In this document: positions 42,170 to 50,763 of the stretch, piece after piece
How positions within the stretch are numbered: position 1 is the first letter of the stretch
Layout: each line of letters opens with the position of its first letter
NCBI GenBank assembly: GCA_910584615.1
Contig: CAJUAM010000001.1
Coordinates: forward strand, 1-64,000
Direction: 5' to 3'
DNA length: 64,000 nucleotides
From: an uncultured Dorea sp.
Lineage (GTDB): Bacteria > Bacillota > Clostridia > Lachnospirales > Lachnospiraceae
Notes under the pieces: model-generated
Told to the model about the DNA's origin: nothing
Databases searched by the model: none
The model's input: only the letters and a program-made list of their open reading frames with translations
Program-made: the position numbers and the translations under genes

Positions 42170-44482
42170 ATGAGCAGACAAGATCATAAGTTACAGGAGT
42201 ATCATGAACAACATAATCATCATAGTGAAGAATGCGGCTGCGGCCATGAGCACCACCATGAGGCGGAATGCGGCTGCGGTCATGAGCACCACCATGAGGC
42301 GGAATGCGGCTGTAATCATGAGAATCATGAACATTGCCATGAGGGTATCTTACATAAAGATTATGAGCTGCCCACCGGCAGGGTATATATATTGGAAAAT
42401 CTTGGATGTGCCAACTGCGCGGCGAAGATGGAAAGAAAGATCAACGAGCTGCCTGAGGTTAAGGCCGCGGCGATCACATTTGCAACAAAGAAACTGGTAG
42501 TATCATCTGACTGTCAGGAAAGTCTTCTGCCTGCGCTGCAGAAAATATGCGCTTCCATAGAATCGGAAGTCATTGTGATCCCACAGGAAGCCAAAGCAGC
42601 GAAAAAAAAGGAAAAGCAGGATTTTTTGGGGACAAACAAGAAAGATATCCTTGGTATTGTTTCTGGAGCAGTTTTATTTATTACCGGGATAATTGCGAAA
42701 AATATGGGATTGATTCCATTTGTGAATCAGATCATATTTGTTTTTGCCTATCTGATCCTTGGAATGGAAATTGTATGGAGGGCACTGAAGAATCTGAAAA
42801 ACGGCAGAGTGTTTGACGAGAACTTTCTGATGAGTGTGGCAACGATCGCGGCATTTGTAATTGGAGATTTTGCGGAAGCAGTAGGAGTGATGCTCTTTTA
42901 CCGGGTAGGTGAATTTTTTGAAGATGCGGCAGTGGAGAGAAGCCGCGCGCAGATCATGGAGGCAGTGGATCTGCGTCCTGAAGTAGTAAATCTTGCAGAT
43001 GAGAAAGGTGTAAAGGAGATTCCGGCCGATGAAGCGAAGGTGGGAGATGTGATCGTGATACGGCCGGGAGACAGGATTCCGTTAGATGGAATCGTATTGC
43101 ATGGAGAGAGCAGGATTGATACATCACCAGTGACAGGTGAGCCGGTTCCTGTGCGTGTCAGCGAAGGGATGAATGTTATCTCAGGATGTGTGAATGAGCA
43201 GGGTGTATTAAAGGTAAGAGTTTTAAAACCGCTGAGCGAGTCTATGGTAACAAGGATCCTTGATTCAGTGGAAAATGCGGCGGCAAGCAAACCAAGGATT
43301 GACCGTTTTATTACAAGGTTTGCCAGGATATATACACCGATTGTTGTGGCGGCGGCTATAATTACAGCAGTTGTACCATCTCTTGTGAGCGGAAACTGGA
43401 ATCACTGGATCTATACAGCTATTACGTTTCTGGTAATAAGCTGTCCGTGCGCATTGGTGCTTAGTGTACCTCTGGCATTTTTCTCGGGGATCGGAGCCGG
43501 GTCTAAATCAGGGATTTTGTTTAAAGGAGGACTGTCGATTGAAGCTTTAAAAGATATTAAGACAGTTGTCATGGATAAGACAGGAACCGTTACAAAAGGA
43601 AATTTTGCGGTTGAGAAGGTTGTGTCACTTGGCGGACTTACGCAAAAGCAGATTCTTTCAATCGCGGCAGACTGTGAGCTGGATTCCACGCATCCGATCG
43701 GAAACAGCATTGTTTTGGAAGCGAGGAAAAGAGGTATAGAACTGGTAAGACCAAAACGGGTGCAAGAGATATCCGGAAAAGGTATCAGAGCTGTTTTTCC
43801 TGAGGGGGAAGTGCTTTGCGGGAATACAGCCTTGATGGAGATAGATGGGATAAATTTGGAAGGATTTAACCGGGAAGAGGGTGGAACAGAAGTATTGATC
43901 GCGGTAGAAGGGAAGCTTGAGGGTTATCTGATCATCAATGATATTATCAAGGAAGAAGCTTCGGAGGCTGTAAAAAACATGAAGCGGTCAGGACTTTTTA
44001 CGGTGATGCTTACTGGGGATGCGAGAGAGAATGCCTGCGCTGTCGCGGATAAGATCGGTATTGAAGAAGTGCATGCACAGCTTTTGCCGCAAGAGAAACT
44101 TCTGCACCTTAGAGATATCCGCAAGAATCATGGCGCGGTTATGTTTGTCGGTGATGGGATCAACGATGCTCCGGTACTTGCGGGAGCAGATGTGGGAGCA
44201 GCTATGGGAAGCGGCGCAGATGCAGCGATTGAGGCAGCAGATGTGGTGTTTATGACATCTTCGGTACAGGCAATTGTAGATTCTGTAAATATCGCTAAAA
44301 ACACTGGCCGGGTTGCTATGCAAAATGTAGTGTTCGCGCTGGCAGTCAAATTGCTTGTGATGCTTTTAGGGTTCGCGGGATTTGCCAATATGTGGATGGC
44401 GGTATTTGCGGATACCGGTGTTGCTATGCTGTGTGTACTGAATTCAATCCGGATATTGTATACCCGTCCGGGTATCCAATAA
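42170..44482 (+). CDS. P1B-type heavy-metal ATPase (Zn/Cd/Pb export), CPC type
   Basis: A 770-residue efflux pump. The first 60 residues are a His/Cys-rich metal-binding tail made of repeated ECGCGHEHHHEA units. An HMA domain follows with Cys80 and Cys83 (LGCANCAAK). The membrane core has CPC at 425-427 (ISCPCALVLS), the phosphorylated Asp469 in MDKTGTVTKG, the HP motif STHPIGNS and the hinge GDGINDAPVL. CPC with this His-rich tail fits a CadA/ZntA-type exporter. It sits behind a CadC-type operator, with an ArsR regulator and a second ATPase downstream. Confidence 0.95.
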   Translation: MSRQDHKLQEYHEQHNHHSEECGCGHEHHHEAECGCGHEHHHEAECGCNHENHEHCHEGILHKDYELPTGRVYILENLGCANCAAKMERKINELPEVKAAAITFATKKLVVSSDCQESLLPALQKICASIESEVIVIPQEAKAAKKKEKQDFLGTNKKDILGIVSGAVLFITGIIAKNMGLIPFVNQIIFVFAYLILGMEIVWRALKNLKNGRVFDENFLMSVATIAAFVIGDFAEAVGVMLFYRVGEFFEDAAVERSRAQIMEAVDLRPEVVNLADEKGVKEIPADEAKVGDVIVIRPGDRIPLDGIVLHGESRIDTSPVTGEPVPVRVSEGMNVISGCVNEQGVLKVRVLKPLSESMVTRILDSVENAAASKPRIDRFITRFARIYTPIVVAAAIITAVVPSLVSGNWNHWIYTAITFLVISCPCALVLSVPLAFFSGIGAGSKSGILFKGGLSIEALKDIKTVVMDKTGTVTKGNFAVEKVVSLGGLTQKQILSIAADCELDSTHPIGNSIVLEARKRGIELVRPKRVQEISGKGIRAVFPEGEVLCGNTALMEIDGINLEGFNREEGGTEVLIAVEGKLEGYLIINDIIKEEASEAVKNMKRSGLFTVMLTGDARENACAVADKIGIEEVHAQLLPQEKLLHLRDIRKNHGAVMFVGDGINDAPVLAGADVGAAMGSGADAAIEAADVVFMTSSVQAIVDSVNIAKNTGRVAMQNVVFALAVKLLVMLLGFAGFANMWMAVFADTGVAMLCVLNSIRILYTRPGIQ
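42230..42321 (+). repeat. 36-bp in-frame tandem repeat coding the metal-binding tail
   Basis: Two near-identical 36-bp units (42230-42265, 42266-42301; one C/T difference seen) and a partial third encode ECGCGHEHHHEA. The DNA identity exceeds what protein selection needs, pointing to recent slippage or duplication. Confidence 0.9.
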
Positions 44483-44552
44483 GGCATGTCATTGACAGGG
44501 CAGATTATTGTTCGATAAGATATAAAAAATAATTACGTTTTTATTAACTTTG

Positions 44553-44591
44553 TGCCAAGTGGTTGAAATAGATTTGACCATTTGGCATAAT
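44553..44591 (+). promoter_or_regulatory. arsR promoter with large inverted repeat
   Basis: TTGAAA (44563-44568), 17 bp, CATAAT (44586-44591). Inverted arms TGCCAAGTGGT and ACCATTTGGCA (10 of 11 pairs, 13-base spacer) span from before the -35 to the -10. It does not resemble the CadC-type operator upstream of the first ATPase. Confidence 0.55.
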
Positions 44592-44679
44592 TAATGTGTT
44601 ATGAAGTTTAAAAGTTATGTTTGCGAAAGGCAGGTATGACTCACGGGCGATAAGTATCATGAATGAAAGGGAAGAGTTT

Positions 44680-45039
44680 ATGGCGAAAATGGAAGTTGAA
44701 TGCTGTGATATAACATGTGTTCACAAAGACATGATACAAAAGGTAAAAGAAATACTGCCAAAAGAAGATCTGTTAAAGGAACTGGCAGATTTTTATAAAG
44801 TGTTTGGAGAAGCTACAAGAGTGAAGATCTTATGTGTGTTATTGGAGTCAGAGATGTGTGTGTGTGATCTGGCAGAACTTCTTGACATGACACAGTCTGC
44901 GATCTCACACCAGCTTCGTGTGCTCAAGCAGATGAAACTGGTGAAAAACCGCAGAGAAGGTAAGACTGTGTACTATTCTCTGGCAGATGGACATATTCAG
45001 AATATTATCAGTCAGGGAATGGAGCATATTCAGGAATGA
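44680..45039 (+). CDS. ArsR/SmtB-family metal-sensing repressor, CadC-like
   Basis: A 119-residue winged-helix repressor. The N-terminal extension has Cys8, Cys9 and Cys13 (ECCDITCVHKD), and the alpha-3 motif EMCVCDL supplies Cys60 and Cys62. Together these resemble the CadC alpha3N site for Cd/Pb/Zn (family knowledge). The recognition helix is in TQSAISHQLRVLKQM. I choose the ATG preceded by AAAGGGAAG; two upstream in-frame starts have no ribosome site. It lies between two P1B ATPases and presumably binds the palindrome before the first. Confidence 0.92.
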   Translation: MAKMEVECCDITCVHKDMIQKVKEILPKEDLLKELADFYKVFGEATRVKILCVLLESEMCVCDLAELLDMTQSAISHQLRVLKQMKLVKNRREGKTVYYSLADGHIQNIISQGMEHIQE

Positions 45040-45070
45040 TTTGAATATAGATACAAAAAAGGGAAGTATT

Positions 45071-46933
45071 ATGACGACACAGTTGAAAAGAGTAAGTATT
45101 ATTTATGGAATAGGAGTAGTGATATATATATGCGGGGTTGTACTGACGCTCCGTATGACTTTGACAGACTGGGTGAAATTCTTTGTCTTTCTTGTGGCCT
45201 ATCTGGTGATCGGCTTCGATTCATTTAAGAAGCTGAGTGAGAAGCTTATGCAAAAGAAGGTTCCGACAGAGAATATCCTGATCATTCTTGCCACAGTAGG
45301 AGCCTTTGGTATCGGCAGATATATTGAAGGCGTGTTTGTTATGCTCTTGTTTGACCTTGGGCTGATTTTTGAGGAGTTTGCAACTGACAGCGCGAAGCGT
45401 TCTATTGCGGAGATGACAGATATACGTCCTGCCTATGCGACCCGCAAGACACTGGGGGAGGAAAAGCAGGTAGAACCAGGAGAGCTTAAGCTTTATAATA
45501 TTATCGTGATAAGGCCGGGGGAGAGGATCCCGGTAGATGCGGTAGTACTCAGCGGGGTGACTACGATCGATACGAAGGCGCTGACAGGAGAAGCAATGCC
45601 GCAGCTTGCGAGACCAGGGGACCGGATCTACAGCGGATGTATAAACTTAAGCGGAGTGATAGAAGCGAAAGTCGTTAAAACATATGAGGATTCAACGGTA
45701 TCCAAAATTATGACTATGGTTGAAGATGCGCAGAATCTTAAGGCAGAAAGTGAGACTTTTGTAGCAAAGTTTTCCAAAGTGTATACGCCGGTCATGCTGA
45801 TTCTGTCCGTACTTGTCATGGTGTATCCACCGATGACATTTTCCTATGGCAACTGGGATACGTGGATCTACCGCGGACTGATCTTTATGGTAGTGGCATG
45901 TCCCAGCGGGCTTGTGATGTCTATACCGATCGCGTTTCTTGGAGGAATTGCCTGCGCTGCTCATCAGGGGATTCTGGTCAAAGGAGGCAATTACTTAGAA
46001 ACGCTGGCGAAAGCAGATATTTTTGTGTTTGATAAGACCGGAACACTGACGGAAGGAACGTTCTCTGTGAAGGAAGTGAAAGCTTATGGAATGGGTGAAA
46101 GAGAACTTTTAAAGCTTGCTGCTCATGTAGAATGTTACTCAAACCATCCAATCGCTCAGTCTCTTTTTGAAGCGTATACGGGTGTGATTGATAAGAACAA
46201 AGTATATAGAGTGAATGAGGAACCAGGCTACGGTGTCAGTGCCAATTATGAGGGAAAAAGAGTCCATGTGGGTAATTGGCGCCTGATGGAAAGGCAGAAG
46301 GTAGAAGTAGAGAACATAGAGACTGCCGGGTCGATCGTTTATGTGGCAGTAGAAAAAGAGTGTGTGGGATATTTTGTGATCGCTGATGAAATCAGAGAAG
46401 ATGCTTATGAAACTCTTGGATATTTAAGACAGCAGTGCAATGGGGTTCTGGTAATGCTTACCGGAGATTCGGAAAAAGCAGGGAAAGCGGTTGCGCAAGA
46501 ATTGGACATGGATTATGCGTACTCAAATCTGATGCCTGTGGAGAAGGTGGAACAGCTGGAAGAATTCCTGTTTATACAAGATGATTCGGAGAAGCTGGTC
46601 TGTGTCGGGGACGGGATCAATGATGCTCCGGTTCTTGCAAGGGCAGATGTGGGAATCGCTATGGGTGATCTGGCTTCAGCTGCGGCTGTTGAGGCGGCGG
46701 ATGTGATCCTTGTAAAGGGTGAGCTTTTTAAAATTAAAGATGCGATCCGTATAGCGAAAGAGACGATTAAAGTTGTCAATGAGAATATTACCTTTGCGAT
46801 CATCATTAAGGTGATGGTTCTTTTGATGGCAGTTGTCGGCTGTTTTGGAATGTGGGAAGCAATTCTCGCGGAAGTGGGAGTTATGTTCGCGGCGATTCTG
46901 AATGCGGTATGCGTAGCTAAATATACAGCATAA
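45071..46933 (+). CDS. P1B-type ATPase with atypical CPS motif, no N-terminal metal domain
   Basis: A 620-residue P-type ATPase. The actuator motif ALTGEAMP, the phosphorylated Asp321 in FDKTGTLTEG, the HP motif YSNHPIAQS and GDGINDAPVLARAD are intact, so it should hydrolyse ATP. The membrane metal site reads CPS at 277-279 (VACPSGLVMS) instead of CPC, and there is no HMA or His-rich N-terminus. Metal specificity may therefore differ from the CPC paralogue upstream. I start at the ATG after GGGAAG, 31 bp beyond the ArsR gene; it is probably cotranscribed with it. Confidence 0.92.
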   Translation: MTTQLKRVSIIYGIGVVIYICGVVLTLRMTLTDWVKFFVFLVAYLVIGFDSFKKLSEKLMQKKVPTENILIILATVGAFGIGRYIEGVFVMLLFDLGLIFEEFATDSAKRSIAEMTDIRPAYATRKTLGEEKQVEPGELKLYNIIVIRPGERIPVDAVVLSGVTTIDTKALTGEAMPQLARPGDRIYSGCINLSGVIEAKVVKTYEDSTVSKIMTMVEDAQNLKAESETFVAKFSKVYTPVMLILSVLVMVYPPMTFSYGNWDTWIYRGLIFMVVACPSGLVMSIPIAFLGGIACAAHQGILVKGGNYLETLAKADIFVFDKTGTLTEGTFSVKEVKAYGMGERELLKLAAHVECYSNHPIAQSLFEAYTGVIDKNKVYRVNEEPGYGVSANYEGKRVHVGNWRLMERQKVEVENIETAGSIVYVAVEKECVGYFVIADEIREDAYETLGYLRQQCNGVLVMLTGDSEKAGKAVAQELDMDYAYSNLMPVEKVEQLEEFLFIQDDSEKLVCVGDGINDAPVLARADVGIAMGDLASAAAVEAADVILVKGELFKIKDAIRIAKETIKVVNENITFAIIIKVMVLLMAVVGCFGMWEAILAEVGVMFAAILNAVCVAKYTA

Positions 46934-46961
46934 TTGTAATGGTAATGGGAGATTTTAATAT

Positions 46962-47486
46962 ATGAAAAGGATTCAGTTATATATATCAGTGTTTTTGATG
47001 GCGGCCATGCTGACGGGATGTATCACTAACCCATATAAAAGCGGGATGGAGGCTCTTTCTGACGGACAGTATGAAGAGGCAGCCAGGCAGTTTAAAGAAG
47101 CAGTAAAAAAGGAACAGAATAAAGCAGATTCTTATAGGGGATTAGGTCTGGCACTCTGGGAGACAAAAGATTATGAAAAAGCAAAAGAAGCTTTGGAAAA
47201 CGCGGTAAAGGAAGGAAGTAAGAAGACAGGAACCATCTACAACCTTCTTGGGAGCTGTGAACTTCAGGCAGGCAATATGAAAGAAGCCATTGCGTATTTT
47301 GAAGAGGGATTAAAGATGGACGGAAACGATGAAGAGCTGACGCAGGCGATGCGCTTTAATTGTATTTTTGCTTATGAAAAGCTGGGCGATGTAGAAACGG
47401 CAAAACGTCTTGTTAAGGAATATACTGCGGATTATCCGGAGGATGGGTCTGCTGCAAAAGAAGCACAATTTTTAGAAACGAGATAA
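46962..47486 (+). CDS. TPR-repeat lipoprotein
   Basis: A 174-residue exported lipoprotein: signal and lipobox LYISVFLMAAMLTGC, then about three to four tetratricopeptide repeats (SDGQYEEAARQFKEAVKKEQ; KDYEKAKEALENAVKEG; GNMKEAIAYFEEGLKMDG; GDVETAKRLVKEYTADYP). It is a protein-interaction scaffold at the outer face of the membrane; the partner is unknown. It follows the ATPase by 28 bp and precedes hflX by four bases. Confidence 0.87.
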   Translation: MKRIQLYISVFLMAAMLTGCITNPYKSGMEALSDGQYEEAARQFKEAVKKEQNKADSYRGLGLALWETKDYEKAKEALENAVKEGSKKTGTIYNLLGSCELQAGNMKEAIAYFEEGLKMDGNDEELTQAMRFNCIFAYEKLGDVETAKRLVKEYTADYPEDGSAAKEAQFLETR

Positions 47487-47490
47487 GATC

Positions 47491-48756
47491 ATGATAGAAT
47501 TAGGAAACGAAACAGAGCGGGTGCTGTTAATTGGGGTGAGTATCTTTGGACAGGAGTTTACGGAAAGTTCGCTGGACGAGCTTTCTGAGCTTGCAAAAAC
47601 AGCAGGAGCAGAGACTGTGGGCAGGATCATCCAGAATAGAGATCAGGTTCATCCGGGAACTTATGTGGGAAAAGGCAAGATAGGAGAGATCAAGGATCTG
47701 CTGTGGGAGACGGAGGCGACAGGTATTATCTGTGATGATGAGCTGACTCCGGTACAGATGAAAAATCTTCAGGATGAATTGGATGTGAAAGTGATGGACA
47801 GGACACTTTTGATCCTTGATATCTTTGCCGCGCATGCATCTACCAGTGAAGGGAAGGTACAGGTGGAGCTTGCGCAGCTAAAATACCGCCAGACAAGACT
47901 TACCGGCTTTGGTACAGCGCTCTCAAGACTAGGCGGGGGGATCGGAACAAGGGGACCTGGGGAGAAGAAGCTTGAGATGGACCGCAGGCTCATCAAAAGC
48001 AGGATCGCTCAGCTTAACCGAGAACTTAGAGAGGTAAAACGCCACCGGGAAGTCACCCGCGGACATCGAAAGAAAAGCAGGATTCCGGTCGTATCAATTG
48101 TAGGATACACGAATGCGGGGAAGTCTACATTGCTTAACAGGCTGACAGGAGCTGAGGTTCTTGCAAAGGATAAGCTGTTCGCAACCCTTGACCCTACGAC
48201 AAGAGGGCTTAAGCTTCCTGGCGGACAGGAGATCCTTTTGACAGATACCGTAGGTTTTATCAAAAAAATTCCGCATCATCTGGTGGAGGCGTTTAGAAGT
48301 ACACTGGAGGAAGCAAAATACGCGGATTTGATTCTGCATGTGGCAGATTGTTCTAATCTGCAGGTAGATGAGCAGATGTTTACGGTATATGAGACTCTTA
48401 AGAGCCTGGAAGTTGGTAATAAACCAATAATTACCGTATTTAATAAACAGGACAGGATTGATAAGCAACAGATCGTCAGAGATTTTCATGCAGATTATAC
48501 AGTAAAGATATCGGCTAAGACCGGGGAGGGGATCTTTGAACTGCTAGAGACGATAGAGGCCGTCTTAAGAGAGCAGAAGATAGCCATTGAGTGCCTTTAT
48601 GAATATAAGGATACAGCAAAGATCCAGCTCATCCGCAGATACGGAGAGCTTGAGGAAGAAGAGTACAGAGAGGACGGCATCTTCGTGAGAGCTTATGTCC
48701 CGGCAGATATCTGGGATAAAGTATCTCTTGGAGATTCACCGAAAAGCCGCCTGTAA
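47491..48756 (+). CDS. hflX: Ribosome-associated GTPase HflX
   Basis: A 421-residue GTPase that splits stalled 70S ribosomes under stress. The N-terminal HflX domain contains HPGTYVGKGKIGEIKDL and the Gly-rich GGGIGTRGPGEKKLEMDRR. The G domain has G1 GYTNAGKST (from residue 205), G3 DTVGFIKKIPHHLVEAF and G4 NKQD. The start is four bases after the TPR lipoprotein stop. Its 3' end overlaps the convergent AraC gene by 64 bases. Confidence 0.96.
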   Translation: MIELGNETERVLLIGVSIFGQEFTESSLDELSELAKTAGAETVGRIIQNRDQVHPGTYVGKGKIGEIKDLLWETEATGIICDDELTPVQMKNLQDELDVKVMDRTLLILDIFAAHASTSEGKVQVELAQLKYRQTRLTGFGTALSRLGGGIGTRGPGEKKLEMDRRLIKSRIAQLNRELREVKRHREVTRGHRKKSRIPVVSIVGYTNAGKSTLLNRLTGAEVLAKDKLFATLDPTTRGLKLPGGQEILLTDTVGFIKKIPHHLVEAFRSTLEEAKYADLILHVADCSNLQVDEQMFTVYETLKSLEVGNKPIITVFNKQDRIDKQQIVRDFHADYTVKISAKTGEGIFELLETIEAVLREQKIAIECLYEYKDTAKIQLIRRYGELEEEEYREDGIFVRAYVPADIWDKVSLGDSPKSRL

Positions 48757-49544
48757 GCTCTTAAGAAGGTGGAATAGTCTTTGTATCCGCAGTCAAAACA
48801 GGCCCTCGTGCCCGGCACTCCGGATAATATCAGTTCTTTCGCGAGCAGGAGCCGTTTGCGGGAAATGTAATTTCCAAGGGTATATCCGGTTTCCTGCTTG
48901 AATTGTCTCATCATATAGTATTTGCTGACAAAAAAGGTGTCTGCAATGCGGTCGATGTTCAGATCGTCAGATAAGTTGTCATTGATATATTGGAGGATGC
49001 CGCCAACTTTAGAAATATTTTCCGTATCTATAAATTCCAGCCGGTTTTTAAGGGCGGCCCTGTTCAAATGTACCATGAACTCTAAAAACAGGACCTGCTT
49101 GTAGAGCTCGGCAGCATATCCGCTGTCAGAAAAAGAGTTTTCAAGCCGTACAATGGAATGGAACAAAGAGCTTTTTTCAAGAGATGGGATGCGCAGCACA
49201 TTGGAATGTTCTGCCTGGGCTTTCTGAAAACAAAAGTTCAAATCATAATTATCAGTTTTATATGCGTTCATAAAATTCGGAGAAATATAGACGATGATCC
49301 TGTCATAAACGATGGAATTATCTACGGTAAGGCGATGCATATCATTGTGCTTTACCAGGACGATGTCGTAGGGCTTCAATTCATAGGTCCGTCCTTCTAC
49401 CATGTAGGAAACTTTACCTTTGATGAAGATAGTGATCTTATCAAAGTCGTGGTAGTGGGTATTTATCTCATGTGATTCTTTATCTGTAAGATGGAACAGG
49501 CGGAACTCGCTGTTTAGATAACCCTTTTTTTCGTATGTGTCCAT
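48693..49544 (-). CDS. AraC-family transcriptional regulator
   Basis: A 283-residue regulator with an N-terminal cupin sensing domain (HYHDFDKITIFIKGKVSYMV) and a C-terminal AraC DNA-binding domain (NIDRIADTFFVSKYYMMRQF, CFDCGYKDYSTFLRAYRRLF). AAAGGAG precedes the ATG. The last 21 codons overlap the end of hflX tail-to-tail, so the two mRNAs are complementary there. A hairpin with a T-tract lies in its presumed leader. Target genes are not evident. Confidence 0.9.
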   Translation of the reverse strand: MDTYEKKGYLNSEFRLFHLTDKESHEINTHYHDFDKITIFIKGKVSYMVEGRTYELKPYDIVLVKHNDMHRLTVDNSIVYDRIIVYISPNFMNAYKTDNYDLNFCFQKAQAEHSNVLRIPSLEKSSLFHSIVRLENSFSDSGYAAELYKQVLFLEFMVHLNRAALKNRLEFIDTENISKVGGILQYINDNLSDDLNIDRIADTFFVSKYYMMRQFKQETGYTLGNYISRKRLLLAKELILSGVPGTRACFDCGYKDYSTFLRAYRRLFGESPRDTLSQISAGT

Positions 49545-49652
49545 AAAAAACTCCTTTAGACATGTTCAGTCTTTATTGCTGATACTATATGTATCATGAT
49601 AATTCAATAGAGCATTATTTGCAATATAAATAGCATGAATTACCTTGAAAAG

Positions 49653-49694
49653 GGAAAAAATGCCTGTTATCATAGAAGTATAACAAACAGGCAT
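49653..49694 (-). terminator. Terminator-like hairpin upstream of the AraC gene
   Basis: Read on the minus strand, the stem ATGCCTGTT/AACAGGCAT (9 bp, 17-base loop) is followed by TTTTTTCCCTTTT. No minus-strand gene lies upstream within the window's next 8 kb, so it would act in the AraC leader or stop antisense transcripts. Confidence 0.5.
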
Positions 49695-49760
49695 AAATTA
49701 GTATAGACAAATCGTTTGATTTATACGCAGATTAAGGAATCGCTGAATGGAGGGTATGTT

Positions 49761-50618
49761 ATGAAGGTGACTTTGGAAAGATATCATGGACTGGGAAATG
49801 ATTATGTAGTATTTGATCCGAATAAAAATGAGCTGGGACTCAAGCCGGAAAATGTGCAGATGATTTGTGACCGTAATGCAGGGCTTGGCTCTGACGGAAT
49901 ATTAGAGGGACCGATCTTAAAAGAGAACGGGATGTATGTAAAGGTGTGGAATCCTGACGGCAGTATTTCCGAAACCAGCGGAAACGGGGTGCGTATCTTT
50001 GCGAAATATTTAAAAGATGCAGGATATGTGCAAAAAAAGAACTTTAAGCTGTTTACAGAGAACGGGGCGGCAGAGGTAACATTTTTAAATGAAGATGGAA
50101 GCAGGCTTCGGGTGTCGATGGGTAAACTCTCTTTTTGGAGCGATGATATTCCGGTCACAGGAGAGAGAAGAGAAGTCATCAATGAGGATATGGTGTTTGG
50201 GCGGACTCTTTATCCGGTAACCTGCGTGACAATCGGTAATCCCCATTGTGTGATCCCTATGCGTGAGATATCCAGGCCGCTTGTGTGCAAGATCGGTGAT
50301 TATGCGGAGATGGCAAGGTATTTTCCGAATCGTGTGAATACCCAGATCATGAAAGTGATGGATAAGGAGAATCTGGCAATAGAGATTTATGAGCGAGGCG
50401 CCGGGTATACTCTTGCTTCCGGTACGGGTGCGTGCGCGGCAGCGGGTGTTGCCTATAAGCTTGGCATGACAAACAGCAAAGTTATCGTTCATATGCCGGG
50501 CGGTGAACTGCAGGTAGAGATTGAGGATGACTGGACGGTGTTTATGACCGGGGATGTATTTTATGTGGCGAAGATAACACTTAGCAATGAATTCGCGGAG
50601 AAACTTAGAAGCGTATAA
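49761..50618 (+). CDS. dapF: DapF-family epimerase with Ser at the first catalytic Cys position
   Basis: A 285-residue diaminopimelate-epimerase-fold protein. Family features are RYHGLGNDYVVFDP at the N-terminus, NPDGSISETSGNGVRIFA and YTLASGTGACAAAGVAY. In characterised DapF the cofactor-free two-base reaction uses Cys73 and Cys217. Here residue 73 is Ser (TSGNG in place of the usual CGNG), while the second Cys is kept (Cys225). It could be a slower or altered epimerase, or act on another amino acid. The start follows GGAGGG; a frame 15 codons longer has no ribosome site. A terminator follows. Confidence 0.85.
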   Translation: MKVTLERYHGLGNDYVVFDPNKNELGLKPENVQMICDRNAGLGSDGILEGPILKENGMYVKVWNPDGSISETSGNGVRIFAKYLKDAGYVQKKNFKLFTENGAAEVTFLNEDGSRLRVSMGKLSFWSDDIPVTGERREVINEDMVFGRTLYPVTCVTIGNPHCVIPMREISRPLVCKIGDYAEMARYFPNRVNTQIMKVMDKENLAIEIYERGAGYTLASGTGACAAAGVAYKLGMTNSKVIVHMPGGELQVEIEDDWTVFMTGDVFYVAKITLSNEFAEKLRSV

Positions 50619-50645
50619 GAAAATCCATAAGAAGAAACAAAAAGG

Positions 50646-50690
50646 TGTCGTAAGATCATCTGTGATGGATGGTTTTACGACATTTCCTTT
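50646..50690 (+). terminator. Terminator after dapF
   Basis: A stem of about 15 pairs beginning TGTCGTAA/TTACGACA is followed by TTTCCTTT. Confidence 0.8.
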
Positions 50691-50763
50691 AAGGATATAC
50701 AATAGAAAGAACCAGAAAGGGGATTTACAGACTGATTGATGACATTGCGGCAAAGGAGGAACT

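Noticed and set aside
42204..42500. Alternative-frame open frame over the ATPase N-terminus with Met/Arg/Ala repeats
   Set aside because: The repeats are the 36-bp DNA repeat read out of frame; the true frame gives the metal-binding tail and HMA domain.
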